Shown: positions 11,743 through 23,325, counted from the first letter of the stretch. The stretch is 64,000 bases of DNA from Diphasiastrum complanatum (GCA_029204225.1 CM055097.1:9101593-9165592); one strand, 5' to 3'. Translations and numbers: made by a program. The notes: generated from the sequence alone by a model not told the origin.

Positions 11743-12259
11743 TAAAACGTCCCCCAGGACTCCCAATCGAGATGGAGCTTCCTAGAACACCAAGGAAGGA
11801 TTGTAGTAGACGAAACCATCCCAACCAAACCTAGACCCAATACCGGTCTAGCCCCCGAGCAATCCAAGAGATAGGCAAGCCACAGGAAGAGCGCTTCATA
11901 GACTAACAGCATAACGACCATAGTCTCATCCCCCTCCTCATAGACACTGGTAAGGGTATATATAGAGATATAGCCAACCCCACCTGCCCATGCACGGAAT
12001 CCACATGGAAGCACTCTAACTGATCATGCCAATCCCCCATGCATGTCCATTGCATGTAGGTACCCCTAACCCATAATAGTCAAGACCCATGCATAAGCAC
12101 AATGCATGTACATCCTATCCCATACTAGGATGCAACACAAAGGTCTATACCGCATGCGGGTGTGACCCCATGGTCCTACTCAACTATTATCCAGATTAGG
12201 CCTGGCCCCTACGTCCAAGACAAGTCCTAATGGTCCAAACCCCCATTAGGGCCATAATA
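11743..12259 (-). repeat. Gypsy 5' LTR
   Basis: A 517-bp partner of the LTR at 9,868-10,357. It carries an extra 27 bp near 11,941-11,967 (with GGTATATATAGAG, TATA-like). The outer end reads TATTATGG where its partner reads TGTTATGG, so the canonical TG has one substitution. Confidence 0.85.
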
Positions 12260-12400
12260 AGCATGCTCTAGGTGCTTGCTTGAGTCTATAAAGACTCTTT
12301 TTCAAAAAGCACACTTTGTCTTCTTCTCCATCTTTGATGAAGCCCTCGGGTTGGCACATGTAAATTTTCTCTTCCAAGAATTCATTCAAGAAAACATTTG

Positions 12401-13132
12401 TCACATCAAGTTGAAAGAGCTCCCAAGATGAGAGTTGTTGGAAAGCTCCTTCTCTTTGATATTGTGAGATTCATCAAAAAGCACATCTCTACTTACAACA
12501 ACTTTCTTGGAAATAGGATCAAATATCCTATAAGCTTTACTATTTTGACTATAACCAACAAAGATGCCTTTGAATGAATTAGCATCTTCCTTCTTCCTTA
12601 CTTCTATAGGAATGTGTACATAACAAGTACAACCAAAAACTTTCAAATCACTAAGATTTGGCTTTTTGCCATACAATGCTTCAAAAGGTGTGATTCCTTC
12701 AATGGCACTATTAGTCATTCTATTGCATAGAAAGTTTGCACATAAAATAGCTTCTCCCCAAAATGAAATAGGAAGAGATGCATCTAATCTCAATGCCTTA
12801 GCGCACTCACATAAGGTTCTATTTTTTCTTTCGTCCACTCCATTTTGTTGAGGAGTGTATGTGCACGTAAATTCTCTCCTAATGCCATTAGCTTCACAAA
12901 ACTCTTTCATCCTATTAAAGATGTACTCCCCACCATTATCACAACTTAATAATTTTATGCTAGTATTAAGCTGCTTTTCCACAAGAGTTTTGAACTTCAA
13001 AAAGGACTCAAACACATAACTTTTCTTAGACAAGAGGTAAATCCAAGAGTACCTTGATTTATCATCAATAAATGTGACATACATAAGAGCTCCACCATTA
13101 GTTTCATGTGAAAATGAATGCACATCTGTCAA
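12401..13132 (-). pseudogene. Copia 2 integrase
   Basis: An open frame of 243 codons covers the integrase catalytic core. The first Asp is in TFIDDKSRYSWIYLLSKKS, the second in LLSCDNGGEY, and the Glu region is CTYTPQQNGVDERKNRT. It continues into FWGEAILCANFLCNR and KVFGCTCYVHIP. The downstream reverse transcriptase start (FQLDVTNVFLNEFLEEKIY) follows in another frame at about 12,260-12,415. In a functional element this enzyme inserts the cDNA; here it is cut from the rest. Confidence 0.9.
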
Positions 13133-13871
13133 GAGGAGAGTTAGATCTTGTTATAGATCTGTTGAATGGTTTCTTATGAGATTTGGAAGGTCCACAAGCT
13201 TCACAAAGCTTGCCACACTTGGATATGGTTTTGGGTAGTCCAATTGCAAGCTCCTTTGTCACCATGGTCTCCATAGCTTTGAAGTTAGGATGGCCTAACC
13301 TTTTGTGCCACAACTCCACTTGAGTGAGCTCCTCCCTTGCCATATTCACACTTCCAACCATAACATTAGCATCCAACTTGAATAACCTTCCATGCTTAAG
13401 ACCATTAGCAATACACTTATCATGTTTCAAGATGGAACATGCTCCAGGCTTGAAATGTACATCTAATGCACTATCCATAAGTTGTCCAACACTCAACAAG
13501 TTCTTTGTAATAGAAGGTACATAAAGAACATTGTCTAGATCTACTCTCTTAGATTATCCAAGGTATAATGGAATGGATCCAATTCCTACAATCTCACATT
13601 CTTGATCACTTGTTGTAAAGATACACTTTTTAGAGTTATTGTAAGAAAGTAAAGTAGAGAAGTAGTCCTTTTGGTGAGTCATGTGGGAGCTTGCCCCACT
13701 ATCAATCCACCAAGTGTTTTGATTAGATGTTGGTGTTATGGGTGTCATCAAGGATGAGTTGCATTCATCCTCCTCCTCAAGCACAAGGTTGTCATGGTTG
13801 TCCTTCTCTTGGTCATTCTTCTTCTTGTAACACTCAGATGCAAAGTGTCCTTTCTTACCACAAAAGAACAT
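13104..13871 (-). pseudogene. Copia 2 zinc knuckle, protease and GAG-pre-integrase
   Basis: Two overlapping open frames. The upstream one (13,554-13,871) has a zinc knuckle CFFCGKKGHFASEC variant and the aspartic protease motif WWIDSGASSHMT. The downstream one (13,104-13,499) has MLSVGQLMDSALDVHF and the GAG-pre-integrase motif LWHKRLGHPNFKAM followed by the CxxC of the integrase zinc region. A frame break between them disrupts the polyprotein. Confidence 0.88.
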
Positions 13872-14078
13872 TTGAGCTTCTTCTTGTCCTTCTTGCTCTT
13901 GCCTAAGCTTGATCTTCCATCCTTGCTCTCGGCCTCCATGTCTTGGGTCTTCTTGGATGGAAAAATCTTCTTCTTGCCTTTAAAAGAAAAGATAGCTTTT
14001 TCATCACCATCATTCAAAGATAAGGAACCAATCCTATTTTTGATATGAAGCATTCTACTTTCCTCGGCTACAAGCACA

Positions 14079-14598
14079 CTATGAAGCTTTTCCAGTGCTA
14101 GGAAGTAGATCTTGAATAGCAAAAGTCTGAACAAGATTAAAGTCCTCATTCCCTAATCCATTCAAAATGACTTGAACTAACTCATTGTCTTGGACCTTAT
14201 TACATATAGAAGATAGCTCTTTATTCAATGATTTGATCCTAAGAACATAATCTTGGGCACTTTCAATACTTCCTTTCATGCTTTGAAGGATTTGATTTCT
14301 TAGCATGAGTATTATTGGATTCATAAATGGACTTTAATGAATCCCATGCCTCTTTGGCCGAGATACAAGATGAAACTTCTTTCAACAGGTCATAAATTAC
14401 ATTCATTTTCAAGCAATGTAATGCCAATCTAGTTCTCTTCTTGTATCTTACCAATTCTTGTCCGCCTTGAGGTTCTTCTTCCTCATTAAGGACAATGTCA
14501 TAGAAATCATGGAGTACTAGCAAATACTCCATTCTCACTTTCCAAATGGCAAAGTTAGTGGATGTGAGCCTCTCATTGGCTTCAAGCAAAAAAACCAC
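14079..14598 (-). pseudogene. Copia 2 gag (UBN2-type)
   Basis: The frame at 14,263-14,598 has LTSTNFAIWKVRMEYLL and ISAKEAWDSLKSIYE, the classic start of plant copia gag. The frame at 14,079-14,324 continues with SAQDYVLRIKSLNKEL and LVQVILNGLGNEDFN. The two overlap in different frames, so at least one frameshift has occurred. Gag forms the particle that packages the element RNA. Confidence 0.87.
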
Positions 14599-15189
14599 CC
14601 ATTGATGCCATTTTTTAGTGAAAAAACACTTGAAACTTATTATAGTTTCACTTGGAGATCTAAACCTAAGATGTCTTCTAGCAATTGAAAGCTTATAGAC
14701 CCACCCTATGATTCTTTGAACAAATCTAGAATGATGGATTAATAGATTTCAATCTCTCACTTGCAACATCACTCCTTAATCTATAGTTTTTGGCAATCTT
14801 TCTCTCTCAACTTCAATGCACACTCAAAACATCCGAGAATCAGATTTCATGTACTTGAATCAAGCTTTAGATCAGCTATATGATTGATCTAAACCAAGAA
14901 TAAATTAAAGGAATAGAAACAATGCATGAGAAAGCTTGAAAGATGCACTAAATTGACTAGTTTTGGGTGTATGATGGTAATAATGTACCAAACTATAATT
15001 TATTGCTCCAAAATAGGTACTATATGTCCCCACATGTGTGAACAGTTTTTCTACAACCCACAGCAAGTTTTGGTACAATTATATTAACTCTAGCTATCCA
15101 ATCAAACTCGCCACCTCTAGATTAGTTAGTTTCCAAAAACTTACTAATTTAGGTGTAATTTATGATTAATGCCATCAATGCTCTTGTAC

Positions 15190-15204
15190 TTGGCTCTGAT
15201 ACCA
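15190..15204 (-). promoter_or_regulatory. Primer-binding site of copia 2
   Basis: The minus strand reads TGGTATCAGAGCCAA, the usual initiator-tRNA-Met primer-binding site of plant copia elements. It directly follows an LTR end in TTGACA. The plus strand at 15,205 therefore begins the LTR with TGTCAACATTC. Confidence 0.88.
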
Positions 15205-16140
15205 TGTCAACATTCAAAAAATGAGGACCAAGAATGGATCACAAATAGATCCACAAGAGGATAGATCCACTAATCACATCCAACTTTGCACATGGTCCAT
15301 GATTTCCTAATTTTAATCCACCTCCTTGATTTTATGCAATTTTCTTAACTTACATGAACTTGGAAAAATATCTTCTACAAGTGAGAACTCACATGCTATT
15401 GATGAGTCCACATGTGTGAGCATTCCTCTACACTTGGGAGATCACTCCTACTCTCATGGTATAGCATTTCCTACCAATGAAAAGATGCCAAGTGGCATAT
15501 CGCTAAAAAACTAGATTCTGGCCATTTTAGCCACTATTTCTCAAATAGAATGGAATGTACAAACTATATGACTGATCTAAATGACATGATCATTGATTTC
15601 ACACATGTGCAATGATGATATGTACATGGATTTTGCCTAGATCAAACAAGATTTTGACTATTTTCACACATAGGAACCTTTGTCCAACCTACCATAGTTT
15701 ACAACATTTTCTATCTCTAGTTAAGAGGGCAAAGGCTAGTTTGATAAAATCACTAGATATAGTGGTTTCAGTGATTTTTTACTCCAAAATCTAAAAAAGG
15801 ATTTTCATCAGAGTACTTATTATTAAACCCTTGCCTAGGTAACCTTCACCAATATTATCATTGAGTTTGATTAGTCCTAATTATCTACTGAACAGTTGTT
15901 GTAGATTACCAAGCTATCGAAGGGTCATTATAGTCAAATTTTTGCCATTTATAAAGTATATATCTAATTGATCCAATTTTTTTTATCTCAAAAGTCATTT
16001 TGACATAAATTATCAATTTGATGGATGTTACTCAGATCAGGTAAGACAGTAGGATCTCTTAAACCCTCATGATTTGTTTCCAATGAGACAACTAAAAGAC
16101 ACTACTCTACTAATTATAAAGAATTTTCACCATCTGAAAA
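15205..16140 (-). repeat. 5' LTR of copia 2 and adjoining old sequence
   Basis: The LTR boundary at 15,205 is fixed by the primer-binding site. The outer end cannot be placed because the partner LTR is missing. No gene is seen in this AT-rich stretch. Confidence 0.5.
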
Positions 16141-16675
16141 TTTTCAATCTCAAGAGATAGAGCAAGAAGATCAAGATTATGATCTGCTTACACCTTGCCC
16201 TATAATCAAAAGAACACCTCGTTTGGAGATACCAAAACATAATGGAGTCACCGATTCAATTAGATTTTTTAAGATCTATACATAAGTTTGTCAAATCTAT
16301 GGTGAAGGTAATCTAGACTCAAGCTATTGCTCTAGATTGTTATTTCAATCAAACTCTACCAGAACATAATGATTAGAATTTAGTAAAAGATGCCTTGATG
16401 GAAGTTTCTTGAAGATCCATTTTGGTGCTGAGTAAGATCAAGATGAAAAAAAAAATGGTCTGAGATTGCATTGAACTCATCAAATATCTCCGATCAGAAT
16501 ATAATCTCTACTATCTGAGTGATTAATTGAATAATCGATCTTTTATCTTCATCCATTTTATTATCCAGTTCTGCAGTTTTAATTGTATTTCTACACAGTC
16601 TGCATACTCGGGAATCGCTCAATAGGTGGCTCCGACATGTCGGACAACTTACTGAATCAATCTATCTTCCTTATT
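16141..16675 (+). pseudogene. Decayed gypsy gag scrap
   Basis: A plus-strand frame near 16,195-16,290 reads RTPRLEIPKHNGVTDSIRFF. This resembles the gag motif LPKFDGSSNPQRFLKIFENA seen at 28,606-28,794. Stops follow within 30 codons. Only this motif supports the call. Confidence 0.4.
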
Positions 16676-17433
16676 GTTGTTGGAGGGTTTGCGGATCCCA
16701 AGGCAACCCAAGGCAACCCTAACTCTAGTTAATACCCTGCGTGTATAAGTCCAACCTGATGATCACATAGAGATTTGATCAATTAGAAAGTCAATAAAAG
16801 GACTTTAGGTCTATTATACGGGACTTTTAACGTTGCAGGGCCTAAAAGTCAAGTTAGTGAGTAAAGTAGGGGTTTCCACCAAAATTTATTTTCAAATTGG
16901 ATCCTCCAATTAATGAATGGGCTCCCTCCACTTTTTAAATGTTTAGGTTAAGATTAGCCAATAGGAATTGGGGCTCAATACACTATATAAGTGGCAATTT
17001 CGAATCATTATACATGTTCTCTCTTCACTTCAATACAAGCAGGTTGGCCCTCTTATGGAATGGATGTGGAATGTCCTTGCTCTCTATCTCTCTTCCTCGT
17101 CTCTCATGCTATCTTTGTGTTTGCTAATTATTGGATTTGATGCTTATTGGGATTGCCATTTCTTATGCCTTTTGTGAGAGAGAAAGGGAGAGAGAGAATG
17201 GTAATCTATCATCATTGTGGATTTAGTGCTAATGGGTCTAGTGTTAATGGATCTTAGTGTTAATTGTGGATCATCTATGTATGCTGGATTTTGATCTATG
17301 CTATCGCTCTCATGGTAACGAACCTCCGCGTGACATATACCCTCATCTCCTTGATGCTTGTGTGCTTAGATCTTGGGTTGAGGCTAGGGTAGGAAATAGC
17401 CCCACAACCATTTTTGCACCATTTCCAGGGAGC
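16676..17433 (+). repeat. Probable decayed LTR with TATA box and gypsy-type primer-binding site
   Basis: A TATA box (CTATATAAGTGG at about 16,983) is followed by a pyrimidine-rich leader. At 17,411-17,433 lies TTTTTGCACCATTTCCAGGG, a decayed version of the TTTGGCGCCGTTGCCGGGGA site next to many plant gypsy LTRs. The LTR start near 16,676 (TGTTGTTGGAGGG) is tentative. No coding region follows. Confidence 0.4.
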
Positions 17434-17659
17434 TACACCAATTTTTCAAATTACAACATGTTTGGATGGATGTTAGCTTGCATTAGGCATCTTGTTTTGG
17501 CATAAGTAGGGTTATAATTGCATTTTAGGGTTAGATTGAGAGTGATTTTGCTTGATTTGAGTGGATCTTCTTGTTTGAAATCTATTCTAACTGTTGAGCA
17601 GGGGAAGCTATTCATATCACCATTCTTAAGATCCATTTGAATCTGAATCAAAGAAAACA

Positions 17660-17772
17660 ACAAGGCTTCGACTGTTCGGAGTCGAGCATGTCGCTACCGA
17701 TAGTCGATAGGGTCGAGGTAGTCATCTCGACAAGTCGACAAGTCGGCCTTCCTCGACAAGTCGGTTGCTACT
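17660..17772. repeat. Cluster of TCGAC / GTCGA motifs
   Basis: About ten copies of TCGAC or GTCGA in 110 bp, including CGACAAGTCGACAAGTCGG and TCCTCGACAAGTCGG. The arrangement mixes direct and inverted copies, like the other short-motif clusters in this window. Confidence 0.6.
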
Positions 17773-18314
17773 CTACTGCCTGTCTTCAGTAATAGATTCT
17801 ACAAACTGTGTGACAATGCATATAAAACTATAGTAGTATGAATGGAACTAGATTAACATGGGATTTAGGAGAGTAGAGTGATAAATCCAACACAACAAGG
17901 GAGCTCCGGAATCCATATCTACCGGGAGCGTTGCCATTGATAAAAGTCGATAAGTAGTGGACCGGCTTACCGGCAAAAACAAAGTCTGGTGCCTCACAAA
18001 CACATTTTACGATGATGGGAGCAAACACAAGGCCGAGTCGGCAAAAGTTATTAGATCTACCAAATTTATAAAGTCAAACACCCATAAGAAGTTGCAATGT
18101 ACTCGCAAGCCAAAGGCGCGAGAATTAATGGTATAACTAGCTCTCAAATGGGCCCAGATTAAAAAGGGACCCAACTAGTTAGAATCGAATTTATGTAAAA
18201 ATTTTATAAAGTCAAGTTGTTTTGGCACATGGTTTTGGGTCTCAAACCCTAACCCTAGCTTTGTCAATAGGAAGGCATGTGACACCATTTTGTAGCCACC
18301 TTTTGCATTTGTGA

Positions 18315-18315
<1 letters not shown>

Positions 18316-18380
<65 letters not shown>

Positions 18381-18408
18381 CTTCTCCTCCTCCTCCTCCT
18401 CCTCCTAC
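18316..18408. repeat. (GA)n array followed by (CTC)n
   Basis: An almost pure GA run of about 62 bp (18,317-18,378) is followed by a short spacer and a CTC trinucleotide run of about 25 bp. Confidence 0.97.
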
Positions 18409-19879
18409 CACTTTGTGTTCAATGCCCTCCTTTTTTATGTGTATGTGATTGTTGTGGATGATGAATTTTTGTTTTGTTATTGTTTAATCATGCTATCACA
18501 TTCAAGCCATCATCTTTAGCACAAGCATCCAAACATTCATAAGATCTACATACAACTAAAATAGGTGTGTATAAACCTTATTTCAATATGGATGTGCAAT
18601 ATACCAATGTGGCCATTTTATGAAATCTAGAAAAATAATCAATAATGAAAATGTCTTAGTCATTTAATGAAGTATGCTTATTCCAACTCTTGTAAATTTA
18701 CCACATAGCTTAATTACACATGCATATCATCAGTCGATGTCGGGTCCCGGACTATTTATGGTAACGGCCCTCCCAATGGCCAATACCTACTACGTAATGG
18801 ATACCTCTCATGCATATTAAGCCCATTTTTAGATAAATTAAAAAGCAGAAAATATGTGTCATTTTGCACCTTTTTTTTTTGCCTGTCTGTACGAATTCCG
18901 TACGACTGCCACGTGGCACATTTTGTGGTGGTCAGTCAAAGTCAAATCTGCCTATTATGCTTTGCAATGTACTTCTGAAAAAATTCCAGGTATCCATTAC
19001 GCAATGGAAGGAGCCGGGCAGAGGTCATTCTGCCCGGTTCGGCTTTCCAAAGCCGAGCCTAAATTCTTTTGAAAATCCTTACTGGGGAGAATGGCCTCTG
19101 GCCAGCTCCTTCCATATACATTCTAGTCTTGTAGATCATCAGCTTATGAGCAAGGGAAAAACAAAAATCTAGCTGTATGCTAACCACTTTAATACTGTCT
19201 TTCTAAGTGGTGAATAAAACTTCAATATCCAAAGTTTAGCATTGCTTATGTGTAGCAAGGATTAGGATCACATGTACAAATAATACAGAATTCACTTCAT
19301 AGTATCGTGTGCATCTCTCATATCAAATAGTGCAGTGGAACATACAAGCTTACAGCTTACCATTCCAGCATTACCAGCAGTGTGTAATTTTCAAGCCAAC
19401 TATAGAATCGAATCCATCTAATTTCAGCTAGTTTTCGGTTGTTATGTGCTGGGAGGCTATAGGGTAGTTAATTATTAAGCTTTATCCATTTCCATGCAAT
19501 TAATTGCAGCTATGTGCTTTGCTGATTTCAAACAGCAGCTTGGCGCTACTGTAAGCAGCCAAACCATGGGTTGCAATGCATCATGAGCTTGTGGGTTTGT
19601 ATATCGGGCAGGCAGCGCCATGCAGTAGTTGTTGAGAAGGATTATGAAGAACCGGTATGTGTAATTTTGCTAAACTAGAGCAGCTGGAACGCTGGATTTT
19701 GGATAGAATTCAGAGAAATTGGTTGTAAGGGACGAATTTATCATCAGTTTTGGTACGTACTTGTTGTTTCTTGCGTCGTTTGGCAAGGATGATCTGCTGC
19801 AATATTCAAGCACAAATCACCAGTCTATCGGAAGAATCGAACCCATTGTAGACCAGCAAATTTACTTTCTCACAATCCT
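18409..19879. other. No gene seen; small inverted repeats
   Basis: Two perfect hairpins lie next to each other at 19,013-19,067. An inverted pair, TAATGGATACC near 18,796 and GGTATCCATTA near 18,990, may mark a roughly 200-bp MITE. No coding region is convincing. Confidence 0.45.
19013..19067. repeat. Two adjacent perfect hairpins
   Basis: CCGGGCAGA-GGTCAT-TCTGCCCGG has a 9-bp stem. It is followed within a few bases by TCGGCTTT-CC-AAAGCCGA, with an 8-bp stem. They look like pieces of a TE terminus; the sequence does not show a function. Confidence 0.75.
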
Positions 19880-21266
19880 GAGAGCCGTGGACTGCAGCCA
19901 GAAATCGATATAGTCTTCTTCCACGGATTGCAACTCGGAGACTAGAAAGAGGCTTATATCCACACATGGGTATCAAGTTTCAACCGTTCAAGCAGAAGGT
20001 GGACAACCACACAAACGCATCTGCTGGCCTCAAGAGTAGCTGGGAGAGCAAGATCACTTCCCCAAGGCTCACATACTATCGGTATCTTAGGATTCACGGT
20101 CATTTGGGGATGGAGGAGAGCCTCTGAGGGACGTTGTGAAGCGATTCTCTTCAATTTGATCACACATGCGCAGGTGGGACAGAACCGGCAGGTTATTAAT
20201 TTGGTAGGGCATAGCCTGGGAGGCCTTGTGATCAAGAAGTTGTGTGTGGAGGCACAAAGCCAGTGCGGCGCGCCTAGATCTGTGGTAGGCATTCCCTCCC
20301 GTGCGATACAATTTTGCGGAACACGTTGGGGGTGCGATCGGAGAGCACCTTTCGCAGACGCAGTGAAGCAGCTGGAAATTTTTCGACGGGCTTTTCCTGT
20401 TATGCAGCATCTGGCGACCGACCACCACGAACTTACGCAGCTGACAGAGGATTTCGATCGATACCGTCAGAAGTGGAACACGATGATGAATGGGCTTGGC
20501 GAGGTTTTGCCTATCCCTGGGACGGTATGCTACTATGCTTTTTTACTGGTATTGCTACTATCCTTTATCTACTGGTATTGCTACTATCCTTTCTATACTG
20601 ATATTCATTTTAGTTTTGCTTATGATTATCCGAAACCAGAAAAAACAAAGCAGACTAAGAACAGTTTTCAAATATCTGAATTCTTCTAGTGATATTTAAG
20701 AGTTTCATGCCACCTAAGAATTCTGATGAGAATATTCAAATCAACAACCCAAATGGTTAAGAATCTTGGACGTGGCTTAATTATGAGAGGTACATGAACA
20801 CAGGTGAAGCAGTCTCAGCATAATCTCTAGTTCTGGCAATGGATCATGCGAATAAAACAGCATGATCACTACAGTTTAAAGACATTGATTGATTTTAAGT
20901 TATGAGATCACATAGCTTGAAACATGATATTAGTGAACTGTTTGAACTTTCTTCAATTTCTTTGCTTCTATCATCTATGTAAAATTCATTCTTTCCATTC
21001 ACGACTCCACTAATTTACTACGTTCAGCTTGCCGCTACAAATGAAAGGCTGCACAAGCTTTATATATTTTTACATTTCAGCTTGTAAATCATGAAACAGT
21101 TCTATGCCACAGACCCAGTTGGTTTGCCTCAATGTTTTTCCCTTTGCTACAGGGATGTCATGACATAGTGGACAATTATTTCACAGTGAACGTTGAGAAT
21201 CACTTTTCCATTTGCAAACCTGAGAGTAAGACGCATCCAAGCTATAAGTGGATCAAAAAATTGTAG
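19880..21266 (+). pseudogene. SERAC1-like alpha/beta-hydrolase gene, broken
   Basis: The lipase fold is recognisable in three pieces. Around 19,898 the frame reads EIDIVFFHGLQLGD, then a TAG where the family has Tyr, then KEAYIHTW. After a frameshift, AHILSVS is again followed by TAG in place of Tyr, then DSRSFGDGGEPLRDVVKRF. After another shift (20,156-20,524) the nucleophile elbow GHSLGGLVIKKLCVEA appears, later LTEDFDRYRQKW and GEVLPIPGT, ending at a GT donor. A second exon (21,153-21,266) after an AG acceptor reads GCHDIVDNYF and NHFSICKPESKTHPSYKWI and ends in TAG; it carries the catalytic His region. The family acts on lipid substrates; this copy has at least two stops and two frameshifts. 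Confidence 0.8.
20525..21152 (+). other. Intron of the broken lipase gene
   Basis: It starts GTATGC after PIPGT and ends TGCTACAG before GCHDIV. Near 20,530-20,620 it contains three imperfect copies of a unit with TACTGGTATTGCTACTATCC. Both flanking exons are in phase 0. Confidence 0.65.
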
Positions 21267-21566
21267 AAGAATTGCTTCGTAAGGTACGCAATCTCAACAT
21301 GGGCACAGAAAAATATGATGGTAAATGAGGAGGGTCTACAATCTGGATTTCCTGGAAAAAACATCTTGTAACATGGGACTTGCTGCTGAACTGACTACTA
21401 ACTTGCTAGTTGAAGCTGTTGTCTCGCTCGTGCTTTCTTTCTTTCTTTGTCTCATGCCCCAAAGTTGGTGGTTTTCCATGTATAAAGGCTTGATACATCA
21501 CAAAGCCATATATATAACTTTCATCGAAGTGTGGTAAACTAGAAATATGCACGGATTGCAACGCTC

Positions 21567-22188
21567 ATGTCTTGGCAGGAATTTGAGGCAGTAATAGATC
21601 AGCCTTACAGGGCTGTGCGTGGGAATTTGAGGCAGTCATCAGCCTTACAGGGCTGTACGTGGGAATTTGAGGCAGTCATAGAACAGCCTTACAGGGCTGT
21701 GCGCGGGTTAAGTTATCCAGGAAAGGTGTCTGAAGCACTAACATACATTCAAAACATACCCAATAACAATCAAGAGATTGCAAAACAATATCTTGATGCT
21801 GGTGTGATGCTCTCGTTGATCAAAATACTTAAAAGCGATTCAACCGAGATGAAGAGGGAGGCAGCATGGGCTGTGAATAATTTGGCCTCTAAGCCTGGAT
21901 TGAGAGAAGCAAGTGACGCTGGTGCAATTGATTTGGTGGTGGTGAATATGTTAAAGAGCAAGGAGACCGTCTATCCTGGGGTGTATTGTCTAAAAGTACT
22001 GACAAGTGAAGTGGAAAATAGAAGGAAGTTGAAAAGGTGTGGGTCTGAGGCTGAAAAGCTCCTTGTGGGGACTGGAAAACCGTTCAACAGCAGAGGATTT
22101 TGTTGATCCTAGTGATTGGGAGACACATGTAGATGAAATTGGAAAGGCAGCAAGGGATCTGCTGATCATGAAGTGTATGCATACATGA
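21567..22188 (+). pseudogene. Armadillo-repeat protein fragment with a triplicated leader
   Basis: An open frame to 22,106 encodes ARM-type helices: GKVSEALTYIQNI, IAKQYLDAGVMLSLIKIL, MKREAAWAVNNLASKPGLRE, ASDAGAIDLVVVNMLKS. A +1 frameshift near 22,070 is needed to continue into AEDFVDPSDWETHVDEIGKA and a TGA at 22,186-22,188. The first 50 codons hold three near-copies of EFEAVIEQPYRAVRG, from a 45-50 bp DNA repeat. ARM repeats mediate protein binding. It lies just downstream of the broken lipase on the same strand, and the two may once have been one gene; that is inference. Confidence 0.7.
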
Positions 22189-23118
22189 TGTTAATGCTTA
22201 GTTGGTTCACCTTTGCTACATGTAGCTAAACTTTTGTTTTTGCTTTCTAATTTGGTTCTTTTGAACCACAAGTCCTTGACATGAACGGGCTATTTTAAGT
22301 ATTTGTCAATATTTGAAATGAAATTAATACTATCGAGCTATATGGGATGAAAACTACTTACACAATTAAACGCCTTGTAAGGCAAAATTGTCCCAGAAAT
22401 TATCGGGTAGTGGCCAAAAGTTAGATCCAGCTTGTGGGGAATGTAGGAATAACTTGTATTTGTATACTCGACCTATCTTTTGTTTCATTGGATGATTACA
22501 TTGCATCCATAGAAACATGCACAAAGTTATGTTTAGCACATTGAAAAATAGTTCACTTGCAAAAAAACAAATAGTTCATGCATTCACATATTCTTGACAT
22601 GCATGTATGAATGTGCACATATTTCATGTTTACCCACATTTAGACTGATCTTGGATTATTATCTCGTAAGGAGGTCAATAGCCCTATCTAGACCCATAAA
22701 TTAATTATGATTATGAGGGTCCCTCATGGAATTAATGTCAATTAATGGTTAGAGGTTTAAAACTTAAGATGGTGGATTTGTATGGATCTAATAGTGACTC
22801 GTGGGATAAGTGGATGAGGACGTGGCCCAGTTAGGCCACTGCTAATGTGTTTCGTGAGGTGTCACAATTCACTACTAGTGGTGCATGGGCCTTGGAGGGT
22901 ATAAGTATACCCATGGAGCTCTCACTAGTGTATGCTTGATTTTGGTGATTGTAGCTACATGCTGCTCGTGTGATTCCTCTCTCCTATTGAATGTGATTGA
23001 TCCATTGCTTGGGAATTATATCCAATCGATCTTCCTTTTGTTGGGTTGGTCTATCCATGATCCGATTCCCTTTTGTTTCCTTGTTTCAGTTGCCCAGTCT
23101 TGGATCCTTTGTGGACTT
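22189..23118. other. No gene seen; LTR-like sequence
   Basis: The stretch around 22,890-23,000 (GGGTATAAGTATACCCATGG, then a pyrimidine-rich leader) looks like the promoter part of an LTR. I find no primer-binding site and no coding domain. Confidence 0.4.

Positions 23119-23211
<93 letters not shown>
23119..23211. repeat. (GA)n array, about 92 bp
   Basis: Pure GA dinucleotide. It is followed by ATTAATGACACATAGCTCC, the same flank seen after a GA run of only about 8 bp at 32,929. Confidence 0.98.
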
Positions 23212-23213
<2 letters not shown>

Positions 23214-23325
23214 ATGACACATAGCTCCTCTTGCCAAAGCAAGACCAAACCTTTTGAAACCTTTATTCATAACCCAACAAGGTAAAACATAGCTGAAAAC
23301 ATACAGTACTTCAAAGAAAAGCACC
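23212..23325. repeat. Dispersed repeat R2, copy 1
   Basis: The block from TTAATGACACATAGCTCC to ACAGTACTTCAAAGAAAAGCA is repeated with a few changes at 32,933-33,045. Beyond it the two loci differ. Confidence 0.85.

Larger units (their letters stand above)
9868..12259 (-). mobile_element. Gypsy chromovirus remnant with both LTRs
   Basis: Two long direct repeats (9,868-10,357 and 11,743-12,259) flank a short internal region on the minus strand. The only coding part kept is the polyprotein C-terminus at 10,386-10,928. The rest of the internal region (10,929-11,742) is non-coding and far too short for a full element. The last coding base lies about 29 bp before the 3' LTR, with a purine tract AAGGGGGGAAG in between. 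The two outer flanks belong to two different copia elements and no matching target-site duplication is visible. Confidence 0.85.
12260..15204 (-). mobile_element. Ty1-copia element 2, 5' half
   Basis: From the primer-binding site downwards on the minus strand: gag, CCHC zinc knuckle, protease, GAG-pre-integrase, integrase and the first part of reverse transcriptase. The element stops abruptly at 12,260 inside reverse transcriptase, after KKSLYRLKQAPRA, where the gypsy LTR begins. The rest of pol and the 3' LTR are not in the window. Several frame changes occur between the open segments, so the copy is inactive. Confidence 0.92.

Noticed and set aside
19013-19067. Two perfect hairpins as transcription terminators or a microRNA precursor
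   Set aside because: The stems are only 8-9 bp, too short for a plant miRNA precursor, and rho-independent terminators do not apply to nuclear genes.
20490-20699. Hydrophobic frame with repeated YWYCYYP-like peptides
   Set aside because: It falls in the intron of the broken lipase gene and comes from a short tandem DNA repeat.
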